Origin: Streptococcus sp. HSISM1
Lineage (GTDB): Bacteria; Bacillota; Bacilli; Lactobacillales; Streptococcaceae
Direction: 5' to 3'
NCBI RefSeq assembly: GCF_000448565.1
Contig: NZ_CM002128.1
Coordinates: forward strand, 428,159 to 463,057
Length of the DNA: 34,899 nt
The notes under the pieces are model-generated. The model saw nothing but the letters and a program-made list of their open reading frames with translations, was not told the origin of the DNA and ran no database searches. Position 1 is the first letter of the stretch; every line of letters starts with the position of its first letter. Below, in pieces: positions 23,847 through 31,925 of the stretch. The position numbers were made by a program, and so were the translations under genes.

Positions 23847-25079
23847 ATGAAAACACGACTCCAAAGCCTGCCTTACGGACTGAGGTTGCTTCTAGCCACT
23901 CTATCATTGGGAATAGGGACGGGTCTGGTCGGAATTGCCTGTCATTTTCTACTAGAAGGTGTGCAAGGACTGGCCTTTGGCCAAGATAAGGGGGACTTGC
24001 TTCAGCAATTTAATTACGCTGGAGGTTTTCGTAGATTCCTTGTCCTAGGTGTGACAGGGGTCTTGGCAGCAGGTTTCTGGTATATTCTGCAACGGCGCTA
24101 TAAAATTCTCTCCATTCGTAGGCAAATTGACCTAGCTGGAGACAGGGAACCAGCGGCCTTCCCCCACCTCCTTCATGCAGGGATGCAGGTTGCGATTGTT
24201 GGAGCAGGTGCATCGGTCGGAAAAGAAGGAGCCCCACGAGAGGTCGGGGCTCTTCTAGCTGGTCGATTGGGCAAAGGCTTCTTCTTGGCAATCAAAGAGC
24301 GAAAAGTTTTAATCGCCTGTGGTGCAGGAGCTGGGTTGGCCGCAGTCTATCAGGTTCCCTTTGCTAGTAGCTTGTTCGTCTTTGAGACCTTAGGGGTGGC
24401 CTATCACTGGAAAAATGTCTTACTGGTTTTGTTCAGTACTTATCTGGCGACTTGGGTGGCCCAGCCTATCGTTGGGCACGGTTCTATTTATCATATGTCG
24501 CTAGTCCATTGGTCAGCTAGCAGTTTCTTGCAGGCGTTTCTGATTGCTTTATTGGTTACTCCATTTGCGCTAGGCTTTCGATCTTTAGCTAAACGCGCGG
24601 GTCGCAAGCGACGGAAGGATGGAACAATTCTTTGGGCTCTTCCTCTAGCCTTTCTTGTTCTGGGGAGCCTAGTAGCCTTTTACCCCATCTTTATGGGAAA
24701 TGGTCAGGTACTAGCCCAGGCCTTGTTATCTAGTCAGTCGATTCCCTATCTTCCATTGACTCTTGCAGTGAAGGGGCTCTTAGTCTATCTCCTCTTACGT
24801 AATGGTGCCTATGGGGGAACCTTGACGCCATCATTTGCCTTAGGAATAGGGTCCGGTTACTTAGTGACTTTATTGATGACAGTCGTTGGAATTCATTTAG
24901 ATCCTGCTCTAGGGATGCTACTTGGTGCGACCGTCTTTTTAGGAACGACCCTACAAGCTCCTTTGACAGCTATTGCCCTGAGCCTTGGATTTACAGGGCA
25001 GTCTTTAAGTTTGACAATCCCGCTTGTACTTGCAACAGGTGTGTCTTACGTGATTCAAATGAGATGGGAGAAGAGATGA
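23847..25079 (+). CDS. CLC-family chloride channel/antiporter
   Basis: 410 aa, about ten hydrophobic segments. GAGASVGKEGAPREVG carries the gate Glu127, and GGTLTPSFALGIGSG near the C-terminal third is the second anion-site loop. These are nearer to ordinary chloride CLCs than to the fluoride type encoded at 12526, so the window holds two different CLC classes. The start at 23847, 4 nt after punA, gives a normal N terminus; an in-frame ATG at 23829 lies inside punA. The 3' end overlaps the next gene by ATGA. Confidence 0.9.
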   Translation: MKTRLQSLPYGLRLLLATLSLGIGTGLVGIACHFLLEGVQGLAFGQDKGDLLQQFNYAGGFRRFLVLGVTGVLAAGFWYILQRRYKILSIRRQIDLAGDREPAAFPHLLHAGMQVAIVGAGASVGKEGAPREVGALLAGRLGKGFFLAIKERKVLIACGAGAGLAAVYQVPFASSLFVFETLGVAYHWKNVLLVLFSTYLATWVAQPIVGHGSIYHMSLVHWSASSFLQAFLIALLVTPFALGFRSLAKRAGRKRRKDGTILWALPLAFLVLGSLVAFYPIFMGNGQVLAQALLSSQSIPYLPLTLAVKGLLVYLLLRNGAYGGTLTPSFALGIGSGYLVTLLMTVVGIHLDPALGMLLGATVFLGTTLQAPLTAIALSLGFTGQSLSLTIPLVLATGVSYVIQMRWEKR

Positions 25080-25789
25080 TGAAGGTACATTTTGTACTGC
25101 ATGAGACATTTGAAGTGCCGGGCGCTTATCTAAAATGGGCGCAGGAGCGTGGTCATCAGGTGACCACGACCAAAGTCTATGAGAATGAAGTCCTACCTGA
25201 GACTGTGGATGAGATCGACTTTTTGATCGTAATGGGAGGACCTCAATCGCCAGATGAAGATCGGGAAGCTTTTCCATACTACGATCCTCAGGCAGAGATC
25301 GAGTTGATTCAAAAAGCCATGAAGGCGGATTGCTACATCGTTGGGGTCTGTCTTGGTGCCCAGCTCCTGTCTGTTGCTTATGGAGCGAAGTATGAGCACA
25401 GTCCGGAACGCGAGATCGGCGTTTATCCTGTGACCTTGACACCGGATGGTCTAACAGATCCGCATGTCCGCTTGTTGGGAGAAACTCTTGAAACCGGTCA
25501 CTGGCATGGCGATATGCCAGGATTGACAGAGGATGCTGTCGTTCTTGCGACCAGTCAAGGTTGTCCACGTCAGATTCTTCGCTTCAGTCCTAAACACTAT
25601 GCATTCCAAGCCCACTTGGAATTTGATCCAGAAGCAGTCGATCTCTTGATTGCTGCAGACGGTGAAGATCTTTTGGAAGAACAAAGTCAAAAACTGACCT
25701 TTGTTCAAAAACCTGAAGCCATTCGTAATTACGATTATCGAGAAATGAATGCCAAACTCTATGCATTTTTGGATTCATTAACAAAATAA
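25076..25789 (+). CDS. Class I glutamine amidotransferase-like protein
   Basis: 237 aa. The GATase-1 fold is clear: oxyanion strand MGGPQSPDED, nucleophile Cys92 in GVCLGAQLLS, and His180-x-Glu182 in FQAHLEF complete the Cys-His-Glu triad. No synthase domain is fused and no partner subunit is adjacent, so it belongs to the stand-alone GuaA-like amidotransferase group, of which some members hydrolyse gamma-glutamyl compounds. The acceptor is unknown. ATG at 25076 overlaps the CLC stop codon in ATGA; GGGAG lies five bases upstream. Confidence 0.88.
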   Translation: MMKVHFVLHETFEVPGAYLKWAQERGHQVTTTKVYENEVLPETVDEIDFLIVMGGPQSPDEDREAFPYYDPQAEIELIQKAMKADCYIVGVCLGAQLLSVAYGAKYEHSPEREIGVYPVTLTPDGLTDPHVRLLGETLETGHWHGDMPGLTEDAVVLATSQGCPRQILRFSPKHYAFQAHLEFDPEAVDLLIAADGEDLLEEQSQKLTFVQKPEAIRNYDYREMNAKLYAFLDSLTK

Positions 25790-26268
25790 AAAATGAAAGG
25801 AAGGCTAGTTCGGGTTTAAATTGAACCTGGGCAAGCCATGACTTTCAAAACAATATTAAATTGAACCCGCCCTAAAAGCTGTGTGAAAAAGATCGATTGT
25901 CACTTTGCTTTTTACGGGCTTGGTATCTTATAGAAAGGTAGAGCATGTGTTCTAATTTGAACACAAGCGGAAAGCTTTTCTAATTACTCAATAAAAAAAG
26001 AAAGGATTGGTTTTCCGTATTCGCTGAACTGAATACGGGTTACTCTCCTCTAAATCATCAAAATTAAGAAAGAAAGGTAGAGCATGTGTTCTAATTTGAA
26101 CATGAGCGGAAAGCTTTTCTAAACAAAAAATGAAAGGAAGGGCAGTTCGGGTTTGAATTGAACCCGGGCTAGAGGCTATGTAATAAAGATAAATCCTCCT
26201 AGATGCGAGGCATCTTTGTCGGATTTCCTATTTTTACTTTGCCTCTTTAACGCCCTTGGTATCTTATA
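25788..26268. repeat. Cluster of hairpin repeats upstream of deoD
   Basis: The order is X-W-Y-Z-Y'-X'-W'. X (25788-25832) and X' (26125-26170) share AAATGAAAGGAAGG...AGTTCGGGTTT and fold on CGGGTT/AACC(C/T)G. Y (25932-25983) and Y' (26071-26122) match in 50 of 52 positions, with AGAAAGGTAGAGCATG and GTTC/GAAC arms. Z (about 25993-26052) has CCGTATTC/GAATACGG. W and W' end in the same TTGGTATCTTATA (25920-25932 and 26256-26268). Every X, Y and Z begins with GAAAGG. Each Y holds a 13-codon frame (12 aa plus stop) six bases after GAAAGG. Confidence 0.7.
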
Positions 26269-26270
26269 TT

Positions 26271-26981
26271 ATGTCTATCCATATTGCTGCTAAGCAGGGT
26301 GAAATTGCTGATAAAATTCTTCTTCCTGGGGATCCTCTTCGTGCGAAATTTATTGCTGAGAATTTCCTTGAAGACGCTGTTTGTTTCAACGAAGTGCGTA
26401 ACATGTTTGGTTACACAGGGACTTATAAAGGTCATCGTGTTTCTGTCATGGGTACTGGGATGGGGATGCCATCCATCTCTATCTATGCGCGTGAGTTGAT
26501 TGTCGACTACGGCGTGAAGAAATTGATCCGTGTGGGAACGGCTGGTTCTTTGAATGAGGATGTCCATGTTCGTGAATTGGTCTTGGCACAAGCTGCTGCA
26601 ACCAACTCAAACATCATCCGCAACGACTGGCCTCAATACGATTTCCCTCAAATCGCTAGCTTTGATTTGCTAGATAAGGCTTACCACATTGCCAAAGACC
26701 TTGGCATGACGACTCACGTCGGCAATGTCTTGTCATCAGATGTCTTCTATTCAAATTATGGTGAAAAGAACATCGAGCTTGGTAAATGGGGTGTGAAAGC
26801 TGTAGAAATGGAAGCAGCAGCTCTTTACTATCTTGCTGCTCAACACCATGTCGATGCCCTTGCTATCATGACGATTTCAGATAGTTTGGTCAATCCAGAT
26901 GAAGACACTACAGCTGAAGAACGTCAAAACACTTTCACTGACATGATGAAAGTTGGTCTTGAGACCTTGATTGCAGACTAA
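26271..26981 (+). CDS. deoD: Purine-nucleoside phosphorylase, DeoD type
   Basis: 236 aa, usual length; hexameric class acting on adenosine, inosine and guanosine and their deoxy forms. [20 protein letters not shown] is the family N terminus, followed by [36 protein letters not shown] and ISDSL with the catalytic aspartate. The ATG at 26271 is set by family alignment; an in-frame TTG at 26256 is unlikely. No Shine-Dalgarno sequence is visible before it: the bases are the end of repeat W'. The repeats upstream do carry GAAAGG, so the native leader may have been disturbed. Confidence 0.95.
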   Translation: MSIHIAAKQGEIADKILLPGDPLRAKFIAENFLEDAVCFNEVRNMFGYTGTYKGHRVSVMGTGMGMPSISIYARELIVDYGVKKLIRVGTAGSLNEDVHVRELVLAQAAATNSNIIRNDWPQYDFPQIASFDLLDKAYHIAKDLGMTTHVGNVLSSDVFYSNYGEKNIELGKWGVKAVEMEAAALYYLAAQHHVDALAIMTISDSLVNPDEDTTAEERQNTFTDMMKVGLETLIAD

Positions 26982-27747
26982 TGGCAAAATTCCTTCATGA
27001 TGAATGGCTCTATGATCTCCAAAATTATCACTACAGCCGGGCTCTGCGCTCTATCAAGCAACAGGAAGAAGTACCGGATTTGTTGGTGAGTTTACTCCAG
27101 TTAATGGCGGAGCGTCGAGAGCTCAATATCCAACCCGTCATGAATCAAAAGTTGAGAACCGAGTTGCTAGAGGCAACTGGTTTTCAGCTTTTTGGCATGA
27201 AGATCCAGAAAATGAGCAGTTGGCCAACTACCTCTATGACTTAGAGGCGAAGTTGCGAAATGAGCAGATTATTGACTTTGTTCGTGCCGTCAGCCCAGCT
27301 ATCTATCGGATCTTTATGCGATTGATTCAGTTGAAAATCCCTGATATTACCAACTATATCCATAACTCCAAAGAATCGAGTTATGACCGTTGGAAATTTG
27401 GGAGTCTGCATGCGTCCGACAACCCTATCCTGCAGCAATTCCACAGCGAAAGTGTGGTCAATTCATCCAGTTTGACAGAGTTGATTGTGCAGTTGGATTT
27501 GCCAGATAGCGTCAAAGTTGCGGCCCAACAATTGCGGGAGTTAGAAAAATCAGTTCGCAACCCCCTGGCCCACTTGATCAAGCCCTTTGATGAAGAAGAG
27601 CTCCATCGGACGACAGGTTTCTCTTCTCAGGATTTTATGAAGAATTTGATTGACCTTGCAAGCTACACAGGCATTCATTATGATCAAGCTAACTTTTATT
27701 TTGATCAGGCCAATGCTGTCATGGAAAAGCTACTAAAGGAGAAGTAG
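26981..27747 (+). pseudogene. Conserved hypothetical gene broken by a one-base frameshift
   Basis: Two overlapping frames together make one protein of about 255 aa. Frame 1 runs from the ATG at 26981 (overlapping the deoD stop by one base) to a stop at 27244. Frame 2 carries the rest to 27747. If the T5 run at 27189-27193 had six T, the text would continue FQLFWHEDPENEQLANYLYD without interruption. The protein is cytoplasmic, helical, with no motif I can name; NPLAHLIKPFDEEELHRTTG near the C terminus looks conserved. It is coupled to deoD upstream, and the sirtuin gene follows without a gap. The break may be real or an assembly error. Confidence 0.75.
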
Positions 27748-28479
27748 ATGGATAAGATTGCTCAACTACAGGAGATGATTGATCAGAGTCAACGGATCGT
27801 GTTTTTCGGAGGGGCAGGAGTTTCTACGGAGTCAAATATTCCAGATTTTCGAAGCTCAGACGGGGTCTATAGTGTTCAGGTAGGGCGGCATTTGACAGCG
27901 GAGCAATTGGTCTCCCATACTATGTTTGCGCGTTATCCTGAGGAATTTTTCGACTTTTACAAGAAGTACTTGCTCTACCCAGATGCCAAGCCCAATGCAG
28001 CCCATCGGTATCTGGCTCGACTGGAAGAGACTGGTAAGCTCAAGGCAGTGGTGACACAAAATATTGATAGTCTGCATGAAATGGCGGGGTCTAAGAAAGT
28101 CTTGAAACTCCATGGTAGTGCTGACCGTAATTACTGTACGGGTTGCCAGCGATTTTATGATTTGGAGGCCTTTCTAGCTTTAGAAGGCCCGGTTCCACAC
28201 TGTCTGGACTGCGGCAAGGTGGTCAAACCGGATGTGACTCTTTATGAGGAGCCTCTCGATATGGACGTCTTTAGCCAAGCAGCTCAAGCTATCCAAGAGG
28301 CTGATCTGCTGATTATCGGCGGGACCTCCCTTGTGGTCTACCCAGCAGCTAGCTTGATCCAGTATTTCCAAGGGAAGAAGTTAGTTGTCATCAATAAAAC
28401 CAGTATCCCACAAGACAAGCAAGCAGACCTGGTTATCGAAGGAAAGATTGGGGAAGTATTTTCTAAATTAAGACAATAA
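27748..28479 (+). CDS. NAD-dependent protein deacylase, Sir2 family
   Basis: 243 aa, complete sirtuin core. It removes acyl groups from lysines using NAD+, giving nicotinamide and O-acyl-ADP-ribose. GAGVSTESNIPDFRS (22-36), QNID (104-107) and catalytic His122 are present; the zinc site is Cys130-x2-Cys133 and Cys152-x2-Cys155. AAAGGAG precedes the ATG, which directly follows the stop of the upstream gene. Last gene of the deoD group, with a strong terminator. It lacks the extra domains of defence sirtuins, so housekeeping deacylation is the likelier job. The symbol cobB is used for some relatives. Confidence 0.94.
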   Translation: MDKIAQLQEMIDQSQRIVFFGGAGVSTESNIPDFRSSDGVYSVQVGRHLTAEQLVSHTMFARYPEEFFDFYKKYLLYPDAKPNAAHRYLARLEETGKLKAVVTQNIDSLHEMAGSKKVLKLHGSADRNYCTGCQRFYDLEAFLALEGPVPHCLDCGKVVKPDVTLYEEPLDMDVFSQAAQAIQEADLLIIGGTSLVVYPAASLIQYFQGKKLVVINKTSIPQDKQADLVIEGKIGEVFSKLRQ

Positions 28480-28482
28480 AAG

Positions 28483-28526
28483 AACACCTGAGAGGAGTGG
28501 AAGTCCACTTGTTTCAGGTGTTTTTA
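28483..28526 (+). terminator. Terminator of the deoD-sirtuin group
   Basis: AACACCTGA (28483-28491) pairs with TCAGGTGTT (28514-28522), with an inner AGTGG/CCACT stem, followed by T residues. Confidence 0.9.
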
Positions 28527-28603
28527 TGTCTCCCTTTTGACTAGCGCTATAAGAATGTAGTTGATTATGATATAATGAAATAGATTTTTGTAAGGAAGGG
28601 GGT

Positions 28604-29617
28604 ATGAAAAAGTTGAAAAAGATTTGGCCACTCATTTTGGTAGTTTTAGGACTATCCTTTTTTGGACTTTATAAATTTTTGAAAACATCTGTTAATCCTG
28701 GTTTATTTGATAGGAATGATCGGTATATTAGAGTTTACAACTACAAATCAGAGAAGATTAAGCCTAAAAGATCAAAAGTAAAAGAAATTAATCTTGAGTT
28801 TATATACGACGATAAGGCTGCTGTTCCTGATGGATTGACTTGGTCGGAAGATCTTCGGTCTGATATTGGTCCTTATGACGGTGGAGATGTTATTTTACAT
28901 GCTGTGTTAGAAGATGGCTCAAAAATCAGAATCTCGCTACAAAAGGCCTTTCGTTTAGGTCCAACATTTAGTCGCGATTTAGATCGCAATGATGAATTAG
29001 AGGAGAAAATGCTTCCTAGATTCCCGAAATTCAGTACAGAGTATAATAGAAATTATTCCTATGCTTATTTTAGTGGAATGATGTATGTAGGAGATGCTCT
29101 TTATCAAGCTCCCAAAACGGAAGCTGTTACGCGTTTTGACCTAAAGAATCCAAAAACTGGAAAGTTACAAACCTATTATGAATATGGGTATTTGCCAGAG
29201 AAAACAGATTCTCCTGTGTATTTAAAAACTAAAAAAGATGTGAGCCAAGCAGACATGCAATCGTTTTATGATGATTACCATGACAGTTGGAAGGGCTACT
29301 GGGACAGGGGAGTCGATTCCATCCCTAAAGAGTTGACTAGCACCTACCCATATCAATTTCACTATTATAAATGGTTCTATTCAGATTCTCTATCAAATCT
29401 CCCTCTGAAAATAGATCTCACAGGTTCTGAATTTAAAACAATCGTCACTCGTACGCAGCTGATAAAACCTGATCAAAATGATCAGATGAAAGTGCGGACA
29501 GCCACAAAAACCTATACAGAGAAAAATAAAGGGGAATACGTGCAGGAAGTCCTCGGTAAACTAAGGGAGTTCAAAGATATTAATGATCTAGCAAGGTATG
29601 AAAAGGAACATAAGTAA
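28604..29617 (+). CDS. Tandem paralogue 1, single-pass membrane protein of unknown function
   Basis: 337 aa. MKKLKKIWPLILVVLGLSFF is a signal anchor (helix about residues 8-26); the rest is predicted outside the cell. Landmarks shared with the next two genes: NPKTGKLQTYYEYG (near 184), QSFYDDYH (near 219), a W-containing YWDRG block, FYSDSLSNLPL (near 263) and TGSEFKTI (near 277), then KTYTEKN near the C terminus. This copy has the longest tail, about 25 residues beyond the others. Possible -10 TATAAT about 30 nt upstream; AAGGAAGGGGG is the ribosome site. Family not recognised. Confidence 0.75.
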   Translation: MKKLKKIWPLILVVLGLSFFGLYKFLKTSVNPGLFDRNDRYIRVYNYKSEKIKPKRSKVKEINLEFIYDDKAAVPDGLTWSEDLRSDIGPYDGGDVILHAVLEDGSKIRISLQKAFRLGPTFSRDLDRNDELEEKMLPRFPKFSTEYNRNYSYAYFSGMMYVGDALYQAPKTEAVTRFDLKNPKTGKLQTYYEYGYLPEKTDSPVYLKTKKDVSQADMQSFYDDYHDSWKGYWDRGVDSIPKELTSTYPYQFHYYKWFYSDSLSNLPLKIDLTGSEFKTIVTRTQLIKPDQNDQMKVRTATKTYTEKNKGEYVQEVLGKLREFKDINDLARYEKEHK

Positions 29618-29667
29618 GATTCAGGTGAGATCTATTTTGATAGGATAATCAATTTTTGGAGGTGACG

Positions 29668-30632
29668 ATGAAGAAGTTAAAGATTAATGATAAACACATC
29701 TTTTTTGCGTTGGTCAGTTTGTTTATTGGATATATTGGCCTTCGGTATTATATAAAGCCAGAATGGTTTGATTCAGAACATATTTATCATAAAGTATACA
29801 ATATAAAAGTTGCTTATAAAAAGAGCCAGAAGAAGACCTTACAGGATATTCATATCGAGTTTATTCATTTTGGAAAAAATAAATCTGTGGACGGTCAATG
29901 GAAAGAATCTACAAGAACAGATATAAAAACTGATGGGAATTGGCATTATAGTATTTTACATCTAACCTTTAGTGATAAAACTAAATTAGATATTCTATTT
30001 GACGAATATAAAACTGGTTATCTGTTTCAATCGGATAACAATAATTATAAACAATTTGAAAAGTTATCACTTCGTTTTCCAGGAATTGAGCAAGGTGATG
30101 GTAGAGGGTTTAGAAGCTATCTGATGATGTATCAGGGAGATACGATCTATCAAAATAATGATAATCAATATGTAGTTACAAGTTTCCAGATAAAAAATCC
30201 CAAAACTCATAAACTTCAAACATATTATGATTACGGTGTTGCACCAAAGTCTAATATTTTTCCACCAGTATATTTTTTACAAGATAAGAAAAATTCAGCA
30301 AAAGAACGCCAAGAATTTTTTGATGACTATCGACCTAATGATAGGATAAATTTTTGGAACCGAGGTCTTTATAATTCTGATAGCATTTTTAATAATCGGT
30401 TAAATATTGAGGCAGAGTGGTATAAGTCTCAATTATTTTATTCTGAACGGTTCGAGAACCTACCCATTTATCTTGGGATGACAGGTGATAAATTTAAGAC
30501 GACTATCACAGATACCTATGTTATAGATGGTCAGAACGACACTAAAAGGGAATCCGAGTTCAATCTAGATCAAAAACTTATACAGAGGAAAACAAAGACC
30601 AATTTGTAAAAGAAGTTCTTAACCAGAAATAA
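29668..30632 (+). pseudogene. Tandem paralogue 2, frameshifted near its 3' end
   Basis: As read, the frame from 29668 stops at 30609 (313 aa) with a tail FNLDQKLIQRKTKTNL that has no counterpart in its paralogues. Adding one A to the A4 run at 30544-30547 gives KKGIRVQSRSKTYTEENKDQ and a stop at 30632, matching GVRVASQSKTYTDKN in paralogue 3 and KTYTEKNKG in paralogue 1. The rest is intact: N-terminal anchor, NPKTHKLQTYYDYG, FFDDYR, FYSERFENLPI and TGDKFKT. GGAGGTGA fixes the ATG at 29668; an in-frame TTG at 29656 overlaps that site. The lesion affects only the last 25 or so residues and may be an assembly error. Confidence 0.75.
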
Positions 30633-30636
30633 AACC

Positions 30637-30673
30637 AACTCCAGATCACAAACACGATCTGGAGTTATTTTTT
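30637..30673 (+). terminator. Terminator after paralogue 2
   Basis: AACTCCAGATC (30637-30647) pairs perfectly with GATCTGGAGTT (30656-30666), then TATTTTTTT. It begins 5 bases after the restored stop codon of paralogue 2. Confidence 0.9.
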
Positions 30674-30842
30674 AGGTTATATTTCTCTTAAGAAATCTAT
30701 AGCGATATATAAAGGTATTCCAATATGTATTTATTCAAGATCGTTTCATTTCAAAACTTAGTCTTAACTTTGAAAAAGTAAGTGTTTATGGTTTAATGGA
30801 ATGGAATCCTATTATTATCACATCATTTTTCAGGAGGTGAAG

Positions 30843-31802
30843 ATGAAGAAGTTAAAACTTAAAAAGAGATATATTGTACTTAGTTTGATAGCAGCCTTGA
30901 CAATTGTCTACTTCGGACTTCGGTATTACATTAGGCCAGACTGGTTTGATTCAAAGTATATTTACCATAAGGTTTATCAATACAAAGTTAGTACAATCAA
31001 ACCCCAGAAAAAGATTATCAAAGAGATTAATATCGAAATTATTCACGATCGAAAGGAACAAAAACCTACGGAAGGACAGTGGCAAGAGTCCACCAGAACG
31101 GACTTAGTAGGCTTAAATGGCTTGCCTATCTTACATGTTACTTTTACAGACAAATCTAAGGCTGATATTCCCATAGAGACAGGTATAATTGGTCCTGCAT
31201 TTAGTCAGACGAATGTGGACAGAAAATTATATCAAAAACTCTCATATCGCTTCCCGAAATTACAGCTACTAGGCGAAACTCATCGTGATGTACTCTCCAC
31301 TCTTCTGATGCTTTACCAAGGTGATACCTTGTTTCAAATTCCTGAGGAAAGTACGGTTATTCAATTCCAAGTGAAAAATCCAAAGAACGGCAAGCTACAA
31401 ACCTACTATCAGTATGGGTCTGATCCTGATTTTGATTATTTCCGCCCAGTATTCTTTTTACAAACAAAATCGAGTTCATCCAAAGAAAAACAAGAATTCT
31501 TTGATGATTATCACCCATCCACTCAAAAGAATTATTGGGATAGAAGTCTTGATTTTAGTTATGATAATTTATCTGTTTCACAAAATTCTCACTTTTATAA
31601 ATTATTTTATTCCGATCGATTTAGCAATCTTCCACTAGGAGTCAGCCCAACAGGAAATACATTTAAAACTACAATTACAGATACCTATATCTTGCCAGAT
31701 GAAAATCGAAATAGCGAAGGAGTAAGAGTAGCATCACAATCGAAAACATACACAGATAAAAATGAATACACAACTGAAATACTTAGTAAAAATGTTAACT
31801 AA
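30843..31802 (+). CDS. Tandem paralogue 3, single-pass membrane protein of unknown function
   Basis: 319 aa from the ATG at 30843, chosen because AGGAGGTGA lies directly upstream and the N terminus MKKLKLKKRYIVLSLIAALT then matches its paralogues; the frame is open to 30801. One anchor helix (about residues 9-25), large extracellular domain. Shared landmarks: KVYQYKVSTIKPQKK, GQWQESTRTDL, NPKNGKLQTYYQYG, FFDDYH, FYSDRFSNLPL and TGNTFKTTITDTYI. Closest to paralogue 2, which has the same leader sequence around the ribosome site. It lies behind a terminator and so is probably a separate transcript. Confidence 0.75.
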   Translation: MKKLKLKKRYIVLSLIAALTIVYFGLRYYIRPDWFDSKYIYHKVYQYKVSTIKPQKKIIKEINIEIIHDRKEQKPTEGQWQESTRTDLVGLNGLPILHVTFTDKSKADIPIETGIIGPAFSQTNVDRKLYQKLSYRFPKLQLLGETHRDVLSTLLMLYQGDTLFQIPEESTVIQFQVKNPKNGKLQTYYQYGSDPDFDYFRPVFFLQTKSSSSKEKQEFFDDYHPSTQKNYWDRSLDFSYDNLSVSQNSHFYKLFYSDRFSNLPLGVSPTGNTFKTTITDTYILPDENRNSEGVRVASQSKTYTDKNEYTTEILSKNVN

Positions 31803-31884
31803 TTTCAGAAATTATGGATGTCGGAATAAGTTTGTGTATACAAGTTGTTGACCCATATTGATTTCTAAATATAGAGATGACTAT

Positions 31885-31925
31885 AAAAAATATCTGAGTG
31901 AACATGGATCACTCAGATATTTTTT
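31885..31925. terminator. Bidirectional terminator between paralogue 3 and the LysR gene
   Basis: AAATATCTGAGTGA and TCACTCAGATATTT form a perfect stem flanked by A and T runs, serving two convergent genes. Confidence 0.9.

Noticed and set aside
27748-28479. Sirtuin as part of an anti-phage system
   Set aside because: It is a plain deacylase core with zinc site, without fused or adjacent effector domains of known Sir2 defence systems, and sits in a nucleoside salvage group.
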